Positions 57,519-64,000 of a DNA stretch of 64,000 nucleotides are shown piece after piece. The notes below the pieces were generated by a model, which made no database searches, had not been told where the DNA came from, and saw nothing but the letters and a program-made list of their open reading frames with translations. Where the stretch lies: positions 124,001-188,000 of the forward strand of contig NC_015952.1 in NCBI RefSeq assembly GCF_000147815.2, given 5' to 3'. The translations under genes and the position numbers were made by a program. Every line of letters begins with the position of its first letter. Within the stretch, counting starts at the first letter, position 1. The stretch is from Streptomyces violaceusniger Tu 4113 (GTDB taxonomy: Bacteria > Actinomycetota > Actinomycetes > Streptomycetales > Streptomycetaceae).

Positions 57519-58166
57519 ATGCTCATCGCCAACGTCAGCCCACGAACGGCTGGCAAGACGACCGACTCGGGTCTCGTGGCACACGCTCTGCTCGCAGCCA
57601 AAACCCCTTACGAGGTCGAAGGCTACGACGCGGACCACTCCGCCCAGTTCTGGGACTGGGCGCAGAAGGCGAAGTTCCCCTTCACCGTGCACCGCCAGCC
57701 GCTCGCCCGCTTCTACCGCACCCTGGAAAAGCCGACCGGCCCCCGGTACGTCGGCATCGTCGACTGCGGCCACACCGAGAACCACCCCGACATCGCAGAC
57801 GCCGTCCTCCGCGTCGCCGACCTCGTGATTGTCCACATGGGACCCACGAACGCCGACTACGAACGCATCGTCGACCCACCCGACGCCACCCCCCTCTACG
57901 AGATCATCGAACGCAGCGCCGGAAGCCGCCCCGACGGCAAGCACCCCAAGACCTGGGTCCTGCTCAACCGCTGCGCCACCAATGCCCGCTCCATCAATCA
58001 CTACCGCAAGGAGATGACCGAGGAAGGCTACAAGGTCTTCACCACCACCATCCCCAGAAGCGAAGTGCTGGCCCAAGCCGTCGGCTTCCCCGTGAGCGCC
58101 GCCGCCATCAGGCCGTTCGCCCCGCTGGTGACCGAGATGGAGGAGAAGGGACTCCTGCCGAAGTGA
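57519..58166 (+). CDS. parA: ParA-family partition ATPase
   Basis: About 215 residues from the ATG at 57519; a GTG at 57510 is the alternative. LIANVSPRTAGKTTDSGLVA is a deviant Walker A (P-R-T-A-G-K-T-T) of the ParA/MinD superfamily, RYVGIVDCGHTENHPDIADA the Walker B-like strand, and DLVIVHMGPTNADYERI the following switch. The C-terminus has KTWVLLNRCATNARS. These ATPases position plasmids on the nucleoid. Its stop overlaps the start of the partner gene (GTGA). Confidence 0.75.
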   Translation: MLIANVSPRTAGKTTDSGLVAHALLAAKTPYEVEGYDADHSAQFWDWAQKAKFPFTVHRQPLARFYRTLEKPTGPRYVGIVDCGHTENHPDIADAVLRVADLVIVHMGPTNADYERIVDPPDATPLYEIIERSAGSRPDGKHPKTWVLLNRCATNARSINHYRKEMTEEGYKVFTTTIPRSEVLAQAVGFPVSAAAIRPFAPLVTEMEEKGLLPK

Positions 58167-59248
58167 GCAGCCACATCAAGAACATGGAAGAGGCCGCCCG
58201 CCGACGCCGCGAAGCCCGACAGGGACGGCGAGGGGGCAGCAGCGACGGAGAAGGCCAGCCCGCCACCGGCGCAGAAGTCGAGCTGAGGCCCGGCGAGCTG
58301 CCCACCGGTCCACCCCCGAAGGCCAGGCCGCAACCCTTCACCCCCGACCTCATCCCCGAACCCGTGGCGGTCGAGGCCACCGGCGACCTAAGCCCGGACG
58401 AGGCCGAAGACCTCCGCCAGTGCGAACGGGCCTTCGCCAACGCCGACGAGGCCGAGTGGATGCGCGGCAAGGCCGCCCACGCCGTACGCGACCGCCGCCT
58501 GTACCGGCCCCGGACCTGGCCCGACTACTGCGAAGAAGTCCTCGGCGAGAGCGAATCCGAGGTCAACCGCATGATCCAGGAATGGCCCATCGGCGCCATG
58601 ATCACCCAAATTTGGGTGACCCCGCGACCCACCCCCGCCTCCCACCGGCGCGCCCTGCTCCCCCTCGTCGACCTCTACGGCCTGGAGGCCACCGCCCGCG
58701 GCTACGTCCTGCTACGCACCTGGGCCGCCGAGAACAACGAGCGCGTGACCGCCACCGTCCTCACCGCGATGGTCGACCAGCGCCAGCTCGCCGGCGCGAA
58801 GCCGCAGGACGAACCACTCCCCGTCACCCAGTTCCTGGAACGGAAGAAGACCAAGGCCCTGGAGAGAGGACGGTCGGTCCCCCCGCAACCAGCCGCCCCG
58901 AAGCAGGAAGGCCCCCCACTCCCGCCCTCCACGCCCGCTCCAGAGCGGCAGGAGACACCCTCCGGAACGCCGCAACGTGAGACGGAACACCCCCCGGCCC
59001 CGGACGACTCCACACCGCACGCCGACACGAGCACCGAGGAGCCATCCGAGATCATCGACGCGGAGATCGTGGACGACAGCCTGGCCACAGGCGTCCGCCA
59101 GGCCATGCAGGACGCACGTGAAGGCATCGAGGGGAAGCTACGCGGAGCGGACCCCGACCTGCTGAAGACCATCATCTCCCTGGGCGAAGAGATCACCAGC
59201 GCTGCTCGCGAAGAGCTGACACAGCGCGGGGAGAGCGCCCGGCCATGA
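58163..59248 (+). CDS. ParB-like partition partner
   Basis: A 361-residue protein from a GTG overlapping parA. The N-terminal 80 residues are basic and disordered-looking (EAARRRREARQGRRGGSSDG), as in ParB proteins that stimulate ParA. A helical central domain (YCEEVLGESESEVNRMIQEW, then RALLPLVDLYGLEATARGY) may bind DNA. The C-terminus is proline-rich and ends in a helix. No canonical ParB box is seen, so the role rests on operon position. Confidence 0.55.
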   Translation: MSSHIKNMEEAARRRREARQGRRGGSSDGEGQPATGAEVELRPGELPTGPPPKARPQPFTPDLIPEPVAVEATGDLSPDEAEDLRQCERAFANADEAEWMRGKAAHAVRDRRLYRPRTWPDYCEEVLGESESEVNRMIQEWPIGAMITQIWVTPRPTPASHRRALLPLVDLYGLEATARGYVLLRTWAAENNERVTATVLTAMVDQRQLAGAKPQDEPLPVTQFLERKKTKALERGRSVPPQPAAPKQEGPPLPPSTPAPERQETPSGTPQRETEHPPAPDDSTPHADTSTEEPSEIIDAEIVDDSLATGVRQAMQDAREGIEGKLRGADPDLLKTIISLGEEITSAAREELTQRGESARP

Positions 59249-59275
59249 CCGCCCCACCATCCAAGGAGCCGCACG

Positions 59276-59527
59276 ATGTACCTCGTCATGGCCGTATGCG
59301 ACGGTCCGACCGGAGTTGACACGCCGAACACCTGGGAGTGTTCCGCCGCGTTACAACGCACCACCCCCGAAAACGCCAAGTTGCCGGAAGCCGCCCACGC
59401 ACTTGCCGAGGATGCACGCAAAGCTGGCTGGAAGACCGACAACATCAAGAGTAAAACGGTCCTCTTGTGCCCCGACTGCTACAGGGAGTGGCTGGACATG
59501 CGGCACTACCGGGGTCCGTCAACTTGA
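59276..59527 (+). CDS. small hypothetical protein
   Basis: An 83-residue protein (YLVMAVCDGPTGVDTP; HALAEDARKAGWKTDNIK; VLLCPDCYREWLDM) with one C-x-x-C. It starts 27 bases after the ParB-like gene and may belong to the same message. Function unknown. Confidence 0.5.
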   Translation: MYLVMAVCDGPTGVDTPNTWECSAALQRTTPENAKLPEAAHALAEDARKAGWKTDNIKSKTVLLCPDCYREWLDMRHYRGPST

Positions 59528-59764
59528 CGGTCGGCGTTCTGAGGAGTAGCGCGAGTTTGCGCCGCCCATCGCTCTCCTTGCCGCGCCCCCATACCGCCCT
59601 CGGTCTGGCACGGCAGCGGACGACCTCTCCACGATGGCGGCATGCGCCTCGATGTTCACGCCCGCCGGACGGGAAAGCTGTCAAGACGATCGCGGTATCA
59701 TCCACAGCCTAGGAAGCCCCCGGCGGCTCCGGCCGCCGAACCACCCCCGGGAAGGGTCCCTGCC

Positions 59765-59965
59765 GTGAACCGAAACCTGCGCAATGCCACCCCGGCCGTC
59801 TATGCGGCGCTCATCCTCTTAGGCTTTCTCATCAACACCACCGCCGGAATCGCCGTGGTCATCATCGGCGGCGTACTCATGAGCGCACTGTATACAGCCA
59901 CCAGGGGCGGCCGTACCGCGGACGCCATGCCGCGCTCGCCCCGTCGGCAGCGCAACCGCCGCTAA
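59765..59965 (+). CDS. small two-helix membrane protein
   Basis: A 66-residue protein from a GTG with GGAAGGG eight bases upstream. Two close hydrophobic segments (TPAVYAALILLGFLIN; AGIAVVIIGGVLMSALYTA) precede a basic tail (RSPRRQRNRR). Function unknown. The preceding 237 bases (59528-59764) hold a CGGCGGCTCCGGCCGCCG hairpin and no gene. Confidence 0.5.
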   Translation: MNRNLRNATPAVYAALILLGFLINTTAGIAVVIIGGVLMSALYTATRGGRTADAMPRSPRRQRNRR

Positions 59966-60113
59966 GGCGGCACGGCCGAGAGCAGGACCAGCCGCCAGCC
60001 CGGATCGGGCGGGCGGCATGCTGCCCTGATCGCCACCTCATCGTGCGGAGGGCTGTCCTGCGGCGCAGCTCTCGCTCCCTCCCGCAAGAAGGTGCGCTGG
60101 CGAGATTTCGGGA

Positions 60114-60395
60114 TCAGTGCGCGGGGCGGAGAACTACGGGTTGCTGTGCGCCACCGCCGTCTCCTCCATCGTCGCTGGTCGGCGACGAGCTTAGAGTGCC
60201 GCTCTTGCCAGGGCGGTCGTAGTCCCGGGCCTGCAACATCATCATCCCACCATCTAGCCGCGAGGTGTTCACACCGACGATGTTGCCGAGGTGCCCGTCC
60301 TCGATCGCTACTATCGGTAGATCGCCGACGGCAGCGTTCCCCTCGATAAGCTCTTGCAGCGCCCGTACGAGCTGAGTTGCCGTTAAGTCCTGCAT
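60114..60395 (-). CDS. small hypothetical protein
   Basis: A 93-residue protein. GGAAG lies nine bases before the ATG at 60395. The first 60 residues are well formed (QDLTATQLVRALQELIEGNA, then DLPIVAIEDGHLGNIVGV); the tail is low-complexity (SDDGGDGGGAQQP). Last of three leftward genes. Function unknown. Confidence 0.5.
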   Translation of the reverse strand: MQDLTATQLVRALQELIEGNAAVGDLPIVAIEDGHLGNIVGVNTSRLDGGMMMLQARDYDRPGKSGTLSSSPTSDDGGDGGGAQQPVVLRPAH

Positions 60396-60436
60396 ATTGT
60401 TCAACTTCCTTTCCAAGGGAGCTAGCTGGCGCTCGA

Positions 60437-61183
60437 TCAGTCCACGCTTCGCTTCCAGGCCGCCAGGACGCATTTCATGCCCCACCATGCCACGTGTCCC
60501 GGAGCAGCGGATACTGGCGTCCAGTCAGTCGCCAACCTCTTGAAGAACGCCTCATCGGCCACAACAAGCGGGTTCAACTCCCCAGCGAAGAACAGCAGTT
60601 CTCCCTCAAAGGCGTCGAGCGCCCTGGAAGCCATGTCTGACTCGCGCGGAGGCCAGGACAGCAGCAACGCCCGGTCCGGGTGCTCGCGAGCCGCCTCCGG
60701 CCCACCGTCGGCGATGTCCGCGTACGGGCCGCCAGTGCAGTACCCGTTGCCCTCACCGGGCGGATGGATGTCGTAGGCCGCCACGTTCGCCCCGGCCTGC
60801 TCCAGCATCCACGTCCAGTACCCGGTGCCCGCGCCGATCTCCACCACATCCCGACCGGCCAGCAAATCGACCATCCACGTCAGATCTGACGGCGAAGGAA
60901 TCGCCCACGCGAACCGCTGCTGCAACGCGCCCATCTCCAGCCCACGCTGCACCAACGCCATCAACGTCTCCGCGTCACCAGGCATGAACGCGGGCTTCGG
61001 CGACCACCGACCCAGCCAATCGTCCGCCGGCATCCACCGCACAATCTCCCACAACGGGTTCTCACCATCCGACTCCTGGTCGAACTCCGTCTCCGCCAAC
61101 GGCCTGTCGCGGCCTGCTGCCGACCCGAGGCAGCGCCACGCCGCCTGGAGCGCGGCAACGTCATCAGCTACCGACTCGTTCAT
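60437..61183 (-). CDS. class I SAM-dependent methyltransferase-like protein
   Basis: A 248-residue protein. DVVEIGAGTGYWTWMLEQAG is the SAM-binding motif E-x-G-x-G-T-G-x-W, with GANVAAYDIHPPGEG as the ribose-binding strand and DRALLLSWPPRESDMAS in the motif IV position (the usual D/N-P-P-x is W-P-P-R). This variant is found in small actinobacterial proteins of unknown substrate. It follows the AT-rich gene at 61185-61502 by one base. Confidence 0.7.
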   Translation of the reverse strand: MNESVADDVAALQAAWRCLGSAAGRDRPLAETEFDQESDGENPLWEIVRWMPADDWLGRWSPKPAFMPGDAETLMALVQRGLEMGALQQRFAWAIPSPSDLTWMVDLLAGRDVVEIGAGTGYWTWMLEQAGANVAAYDIHPPGEGNGYCTGGPYADIADGGPEAAREHPDRALLLSWPPRESDMASRALDAFEGELLFFAGELNPLVVADEAFFKRLATDWTPVSAAPGHVAWWGMKCVLAAWKRSVD

Positions 61184-61184
61184 G

Positions 61185-61502
61185 CTAAATCCACCAGTCG
61201 TCACCTAGGTGAAATTCTGTTACCAACGGATGCCTCTCAAGACATGCATGGATATCTTTGTCAAAGAGCATGCTGTACCGCCTCTCTGTTAAGAAGATTT
61301 TCTTGCTCTCTGTTTCATCTACAAGAAATTGGTTATCGATGCGTGTGATCGTAAAGCCGAATCCGCGAATATCTTCAGTCGTGAAGCTAATATCTTCGCC
61401 GAGCCCAGGAAGCGGCGAATTGGCTGGCCATGTCATTGTGAATTGAAAAGACTTTTGGTCGATGGTTTTTGAGCCCAAGACGCGTACGATGATCTGTGTC
61501 AC
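61185..61502 (-). CDS. AT-rich hypothetical protein of probable foreign origin
   Basis: A 105-residue protein from a GTG with GAGGAG upstream (IIVRVLGSKTIDQKSFQFTM; SFTTEDIRGFGFTITRIDNQ; RRYSMLFDKDIHACLERH). Its DNA is strikingly richer in A and T than everything around it, with A/T-ending codons (ATC, AAA, GAT, TTT), suggesting acquisition from a lower-GC donor. Beta-rich, no family recognised. One base separates it from the methyltransferase gene. Confidence 0.55.
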   Translation of the reverse strand: MTQIIVRVLGSKTIDQKSFQFTMTWPANSPLPGLGEDISFTTEDIRGFGFTITRIDNQFLVDETESKKIFLTERRYSMLFDKDIHACLERHPLVTEFHLGDDWWI

Positions 61503-61830
61503 TTTCTCTCCTCTTCTAACCATGGTCCCAGTGTGTGGCTTTCTTGCTTGGTCACAGCCGAGCCCGATCAGCGCGAAATTCTCTTCGCTGATGCGGCGTC
61601 CTGACGGTCCCGAAGGACACAGTCGCCAACCGGGTCCGAAGCTAGGCAACCAGGTGCTGCTCCTCGTGCCCGGACATCAACCGGGTCTCATGAGTCAGGG
61701 ACAGTTGACCGTCCCATGGCTCTGACATTGCTCACCCCCAGGCGCGCGACAGGATGCGCGCCCGGACACGCCGCTCCACATCATCAGACGTGACCTCTTG
61801 CGTGGCTCTGCGTCGGCCATAGGTCGGCCT
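61503..61830. other. non-coding gap with terminator
   Basis: About 330 bases without a convincing gene. GGCGCGC (61741-61747) and GCGCGCC (61756-61762) form a hairpin that could end leftward transcription from the gene at 61831. The promoter of the AT-rich gene should lie nearer 61510-61600. Confidence 0.45.
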
Positions 61831-62085
61831 TCACTCGCTTCCGGCTGCGGGTGGTTCCTCGACCGAGATCACGTGGACCGGGTTCACGATGATGGTCCGG
61901 CCGTCGACCGCCGGAAACGCGAACAGTTCCCCCGGGTGCCTCATAGAGAAACTCAAACCGCCTGCCACGACATGGATACCATTCGCTTGTCCCTCTTCTT
62001 TCAAGAACGCGGCATACGCGTCAAGGTCGACTTCAACGGCGTGCGTTTCATTTCCGGAGCCGTATCGGATGATCACGGTGCTCAT
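61831..62085 (-). CDS. small hypothetical protein
   Basis: An 84-residue beta-rich protein (STVIIRYGSGNETHAVEVDL; MRHPGELFAFPAVDGRTIIV; HVISVEEPP). It lies 72 bases downstream of the recombinase gene. Function unknown. Confidence 0.5.
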   Translation of the reverse strand: MSTVIIRYGSGNETHAVEVDLDAYAAFLKEEGQANGIHVVAGGLSFSMRHPGELFAFPAVDGRTIIVNPVHVISVEEPPAAGSE

Positions 62086-62157
62086 ATGCGCCTCTCTGTG
62101 GAATCGCTTAGGCTGACTGCGCTTTCCCTGTCCGTCTTCGGGATGTTCCAGGGCAGG

Positions 62158-63720
62158 TTACGGAAGGGTGGATTCTCTGGTGCTGGGGTTTTCGTGTACC
62201 TCTTGGATTCCGAGGATCTTCGCTGGCGGCAGGTCACGGTAGAGCTGGAACACCCGGTCGTTGGGCCATAGTCCTTCCTTGGTGCGGCAGCCTGAGCACA
62301 GACCGCCGCGGACGAGACCCGTGTGGTGGTCATGATCGATCAGGAGCTGGGTGCGCCGGGAGCAGACAGCGCAGCGGTCTTGCTGCCAGGCGAGCATGGA
62401 GAGCGTAGCGCTCCATGCGTTGGGGATGTCCGGCGCCGGTTCGGTGGGGACGGGCCAGTAGTGGCAGGCGGGGTGAGGGGGGATTTCTTCGCCGCGGTGG
62501 TGGGCATCGAGCAGGGCTTTGCTGCGGTCGTTGTGGTGTGTGGTGGTGGCCCAGGTGGTGATGCGCTGCTCCTCTTCGTCCATCCGGGCCAGGGCTGCGC
62601 GGGTCGCTTCGGGCATGTCCGTGAGGTCGAGCGGATTCTTCGTGAGTTTGACGTCGGCCATGGGGTGGCCCGTCATGGGGTCCTGGATGCGGTCGTAGCA
62701 CTCGTCTGGGGTGCGGCTTTTGGGTCCCCATCGGCCGTGGCGGCGTGTGGACTCCTGGGGGGCGCCGGCGCGGCGGGAGGCGGTGTATCCGGATGCGCGC
62801 CAGCCGTGGGAGGTGACTTTGCGGCCGAAGCCGTCGAAGGCGCAGCCCGCGGCGGCGGTGAGGCGTTGGGTGATCTCGTTGATGGACTTGGTGGTGATCT
62901 GGGGGCGGATGTGCCCCCACTGGTCGATGGAGCGCAGGACGCGGCCGGTGAGGATGCCGTGTTCGGCGTAGGCGGCGCGGAGCGCTGTCCAGGCGGCGAC
63001 GGGGCAGATGTCGTCGCTGCGGGGTTTCAGGTAGACGGTGTCTCCCTTGGCGTTGGGGTCGGTCTTGGAGACACGGATGTTGACGTGGAGGACGCCTGCT
63101 TCGTCGATGCCGAGGTCGGCGATGTTCAGGGCTGCCATCTCGGCGGATCGCAGCCAGCCGAAGAAGCCGAGCAGGCACATGAAGCGGTCGCGTAGCCCGG
63201 TCAGCGTGCCGGACGGGACGAGGCTGAGGATGTCGTGAACCTGATCGGGGGTGACGATCGCGGACCGGCGGATGGTCCGGCCTTCGTCGGCGAGGCGCCG
63301 GGAGTGGGCGATGAGGAGCTTACGGGCGAGCTTGGTGTCGGGGTGCCCCTCGTAGCCGGCGAGAGTGTGCAGGGCGCGGATGGAGTAGAGGGCTTGTTCG
63401 AGGGAGTTGAGGGCGTAGGTCTGGCCGGTGCGGGTGGTGGTCTGGCTGAGGGTGCGGGTCCACTCGGCGAGGGTCTGGGGGGTCATGGGGAGGGTGGTGC
63501 GTTCGTTGGCGCGGCACCAGTCGTCGGCGAGGGTCCACCAGTTGCGGTAGGCACGCTGGGTGTTCTTCGGGACCGATTTGATCAGTTCGGTCTTTGTGGC
63601 CTCGGTGAGGTGATGGTCCGCATCGGTCCATTTGGACTGGCCGTCTCTTCTGTACGCTTCGGCTGCTTCGGCTGGTGTGGCCGTGACGGGCGGAAGCGAC
63701 AGATCGTTTTGTCCGAACAT
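62158..63720 (-). CDS. tyrosine recombinase fused to endonuclease VII-type HNH domain
   Basis: A 520-residue protein. Residues about 35-145 form the core-binding domain. The catalytic domain has R191 in FFGWLRSAEMAALN, K219 in VSKTDPNAKG, H305 and R308 in SHGWRASG, H328 with W331 in RRHGRWG, and the nucleophile Y342 in ECYDRI, so it should be active. After residue 430 comes a second domain, DRCAVCSRRTQLLIDHDHHT then GGLCSGCRT (C450, C453, D462-H465, C475, C478), matching the recombination endonuclease VII HNH fold. It may integrate or resolve the element; the nuclease domain could process junctions. Confidence 0.75.
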   Translation of the reverse strand: MFGQNDLSLPPVTATPAEAAEAYRRDGQSKWTDADHHLTEATKTELIKSVPKNTQRAYRNWWTLADDWCRANERTTLPMTPQTLAEWTRTLSQTTTRTGQTYALNSLEQALYSIRALHTLAGYEGHPDTKLARKLLIAHSRRLADEGRTIRRSAIVTPDQVHDILSLVPSGTLTGLRDRFMCLLGFFGWLRSAEMAALNIADLGIDEAGVLHVNIRVSKTDPNAKGDTVYLKPRSDDICPVAAWTALRAAYAEHGILTGRVLRSIDQWGHIRPQITTKSINEITQRLTAAAGCAFDGFGRKVTSHGWRASGYTASRRAGAPQESTRRHGRWGPKSRTPDECYDRIQDPMTGHPMADVKLTKNPLDLTDMPEATRAALARMDEEEQRITTWATTTHHNDRSKALLDAHHRGEEIPPHPACHYWPVPTEPAPDIPNAWSATLSMLAWQQDRCAVCSRRTQLLIDHDHHTGLVRGGLCSGCRTKEGLWPNDRVFQLYRDLPPAKILGIQEVHENPSTRESTLP

Positions 63721-63870
63721 GTTCCTGAATGCAACTCCTATGGTTTTTAGGCGGGTTCATCACGTGCGATACGTGGGCGCTTATTGGAACTGAGCCTCGC
63801 CTCACTTCTGATATGTGGGATCTTATGTTGCCTCTGGCCTCCGGCGCCAGATCGCGGAGTTGTGTCCGAG

Positions 63871-64000
63871 ATGGCCAATCCGTACGATGCAGCCATGAAG
63901 AACCTTGTGGACGAAATGAGCTTGACCGACATCAAAAACGCGTTCGGCGATGTGGTCTCCAAGGCCCTCTTGGGTCAACCGACCGTAGGGCTCAACAGGG
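63871..64000 (+). CDS. partial hypothetical protein (runs off right edge)
   Basis: From the ATG at 63871 the frame is open to the window end for 43 residues (DAAMKNLVDEMSLTDIKNAF, then GDVVSKALLGQPTVGLN). Divergent from the recombinase. Too short to classify. Confidence 0.4.
   Translation, partial: MANPYDAAMKNLVDEMSLTDIKNAFGDVVSKALLGQPTVGLNR

Overview
The window is high-GC actinobacterial DNA and almost certainly comes from Streptomyces. Coding bias is strongly GC-rich, GTG starts and ATGA/GTGA stop-start overlaps are frequent, and the window carries XRE/TPR regulators, DUF397- and DUF6221-type small proteins, an AfsA-like hotdog protein and an AfsA-associated lipid operon. It looks like an accessory replicon rather than core chromosome. 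There are no housekeeping genes, but there is a ParA/ParB-type partition pair (57.5-59.2 kb), a tyrosine recombinase (62.2-63.7 kb), terminase remnants (3.7-6.1 kb), a cell-wall amidase, a secreted nuclease and dozens of tiny overlapping hypothetical genes. The best fit is a plasmid or phage-plasmid whose phage packaging genes are decaying. No capsid or portal genes and no clear replication initiator are visible here.

Layout. 0-6.4 kb (leftward): phage-like genes including a ParB-domain protein, a GNAT acetyltransferase, and a large terminase that is both frameshifted and split from its nuclease half, with a candidate small terminase upstream. 6.4-9.0 kb (rightward): a small secreted peptide, a PD-(D/E)XK-like protein and a two-helix membrane protein, followed by a terminator and a 99-bp tandem repeat. 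9.3-13.2 kb (leftward): secreted HNH nuclease, amidase and small proteins. 13.2-20.0 kb: regulators, zinc-binding proteins, a HIT plus deoxyribosyltransferase-like pair, and an RNA ligase-like gene whose catalytic lysine is replaced by glutamine. 20.1-21.8 kb: two tRNA-like half genes, a long inverted repeat and a recombinase-like gene lacking catalytic residues. 22-25.4 kb: zinc-ribbon and DUF6221 small genes and a TPR regulator.

25.7-36.0 kb is a cargo module. A tight rightward operon (RpiB-like isomerase, DegT aminotransferase, cobalamin-type radical SAM enzyme, nucleoside phosphorylase-like protein, family 2 glycosyltransferase, NUDIX hydrolase) is followed by two methyltransferases and an aminoglycoside-kinase-like protein. 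It reads like an uncharacterised nucleoside or sugar pathway controlled by the divergent regulator at 24.1-25.4 kb. 36-40.6 kb holds a second XRE/TPR regulator, a serine-recombinase-like fragment, a lipoprotein and small genes. 40.6-47.6 kb is a glycosyltransferase/methyltransferase island that ends beside a repeat-containing fibre-like protein.

47.7-55.6 kb is a leftward fatty-acid-type operon (KAS II, ACP, thioester reductase-like, SDR, acyl-CoA oxidase-like, AfsA-like, KAS III) carrying internally deleted copies of both ketosynthases. It is divergent from a TPR regulator at 55.9 kb with a perfect palindrome between them. It plausibly makes a small lipid signal or a fatty aldehyde or alcohol. 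The partition locus follows, with a near-perfect 25-bp palindrome just upstream of parA. The right end has a methyltransferase, one AT-rich gene of probable foreign origin, and a tyrosine recombinase fused to an endonuclease VII-type HNH domain.
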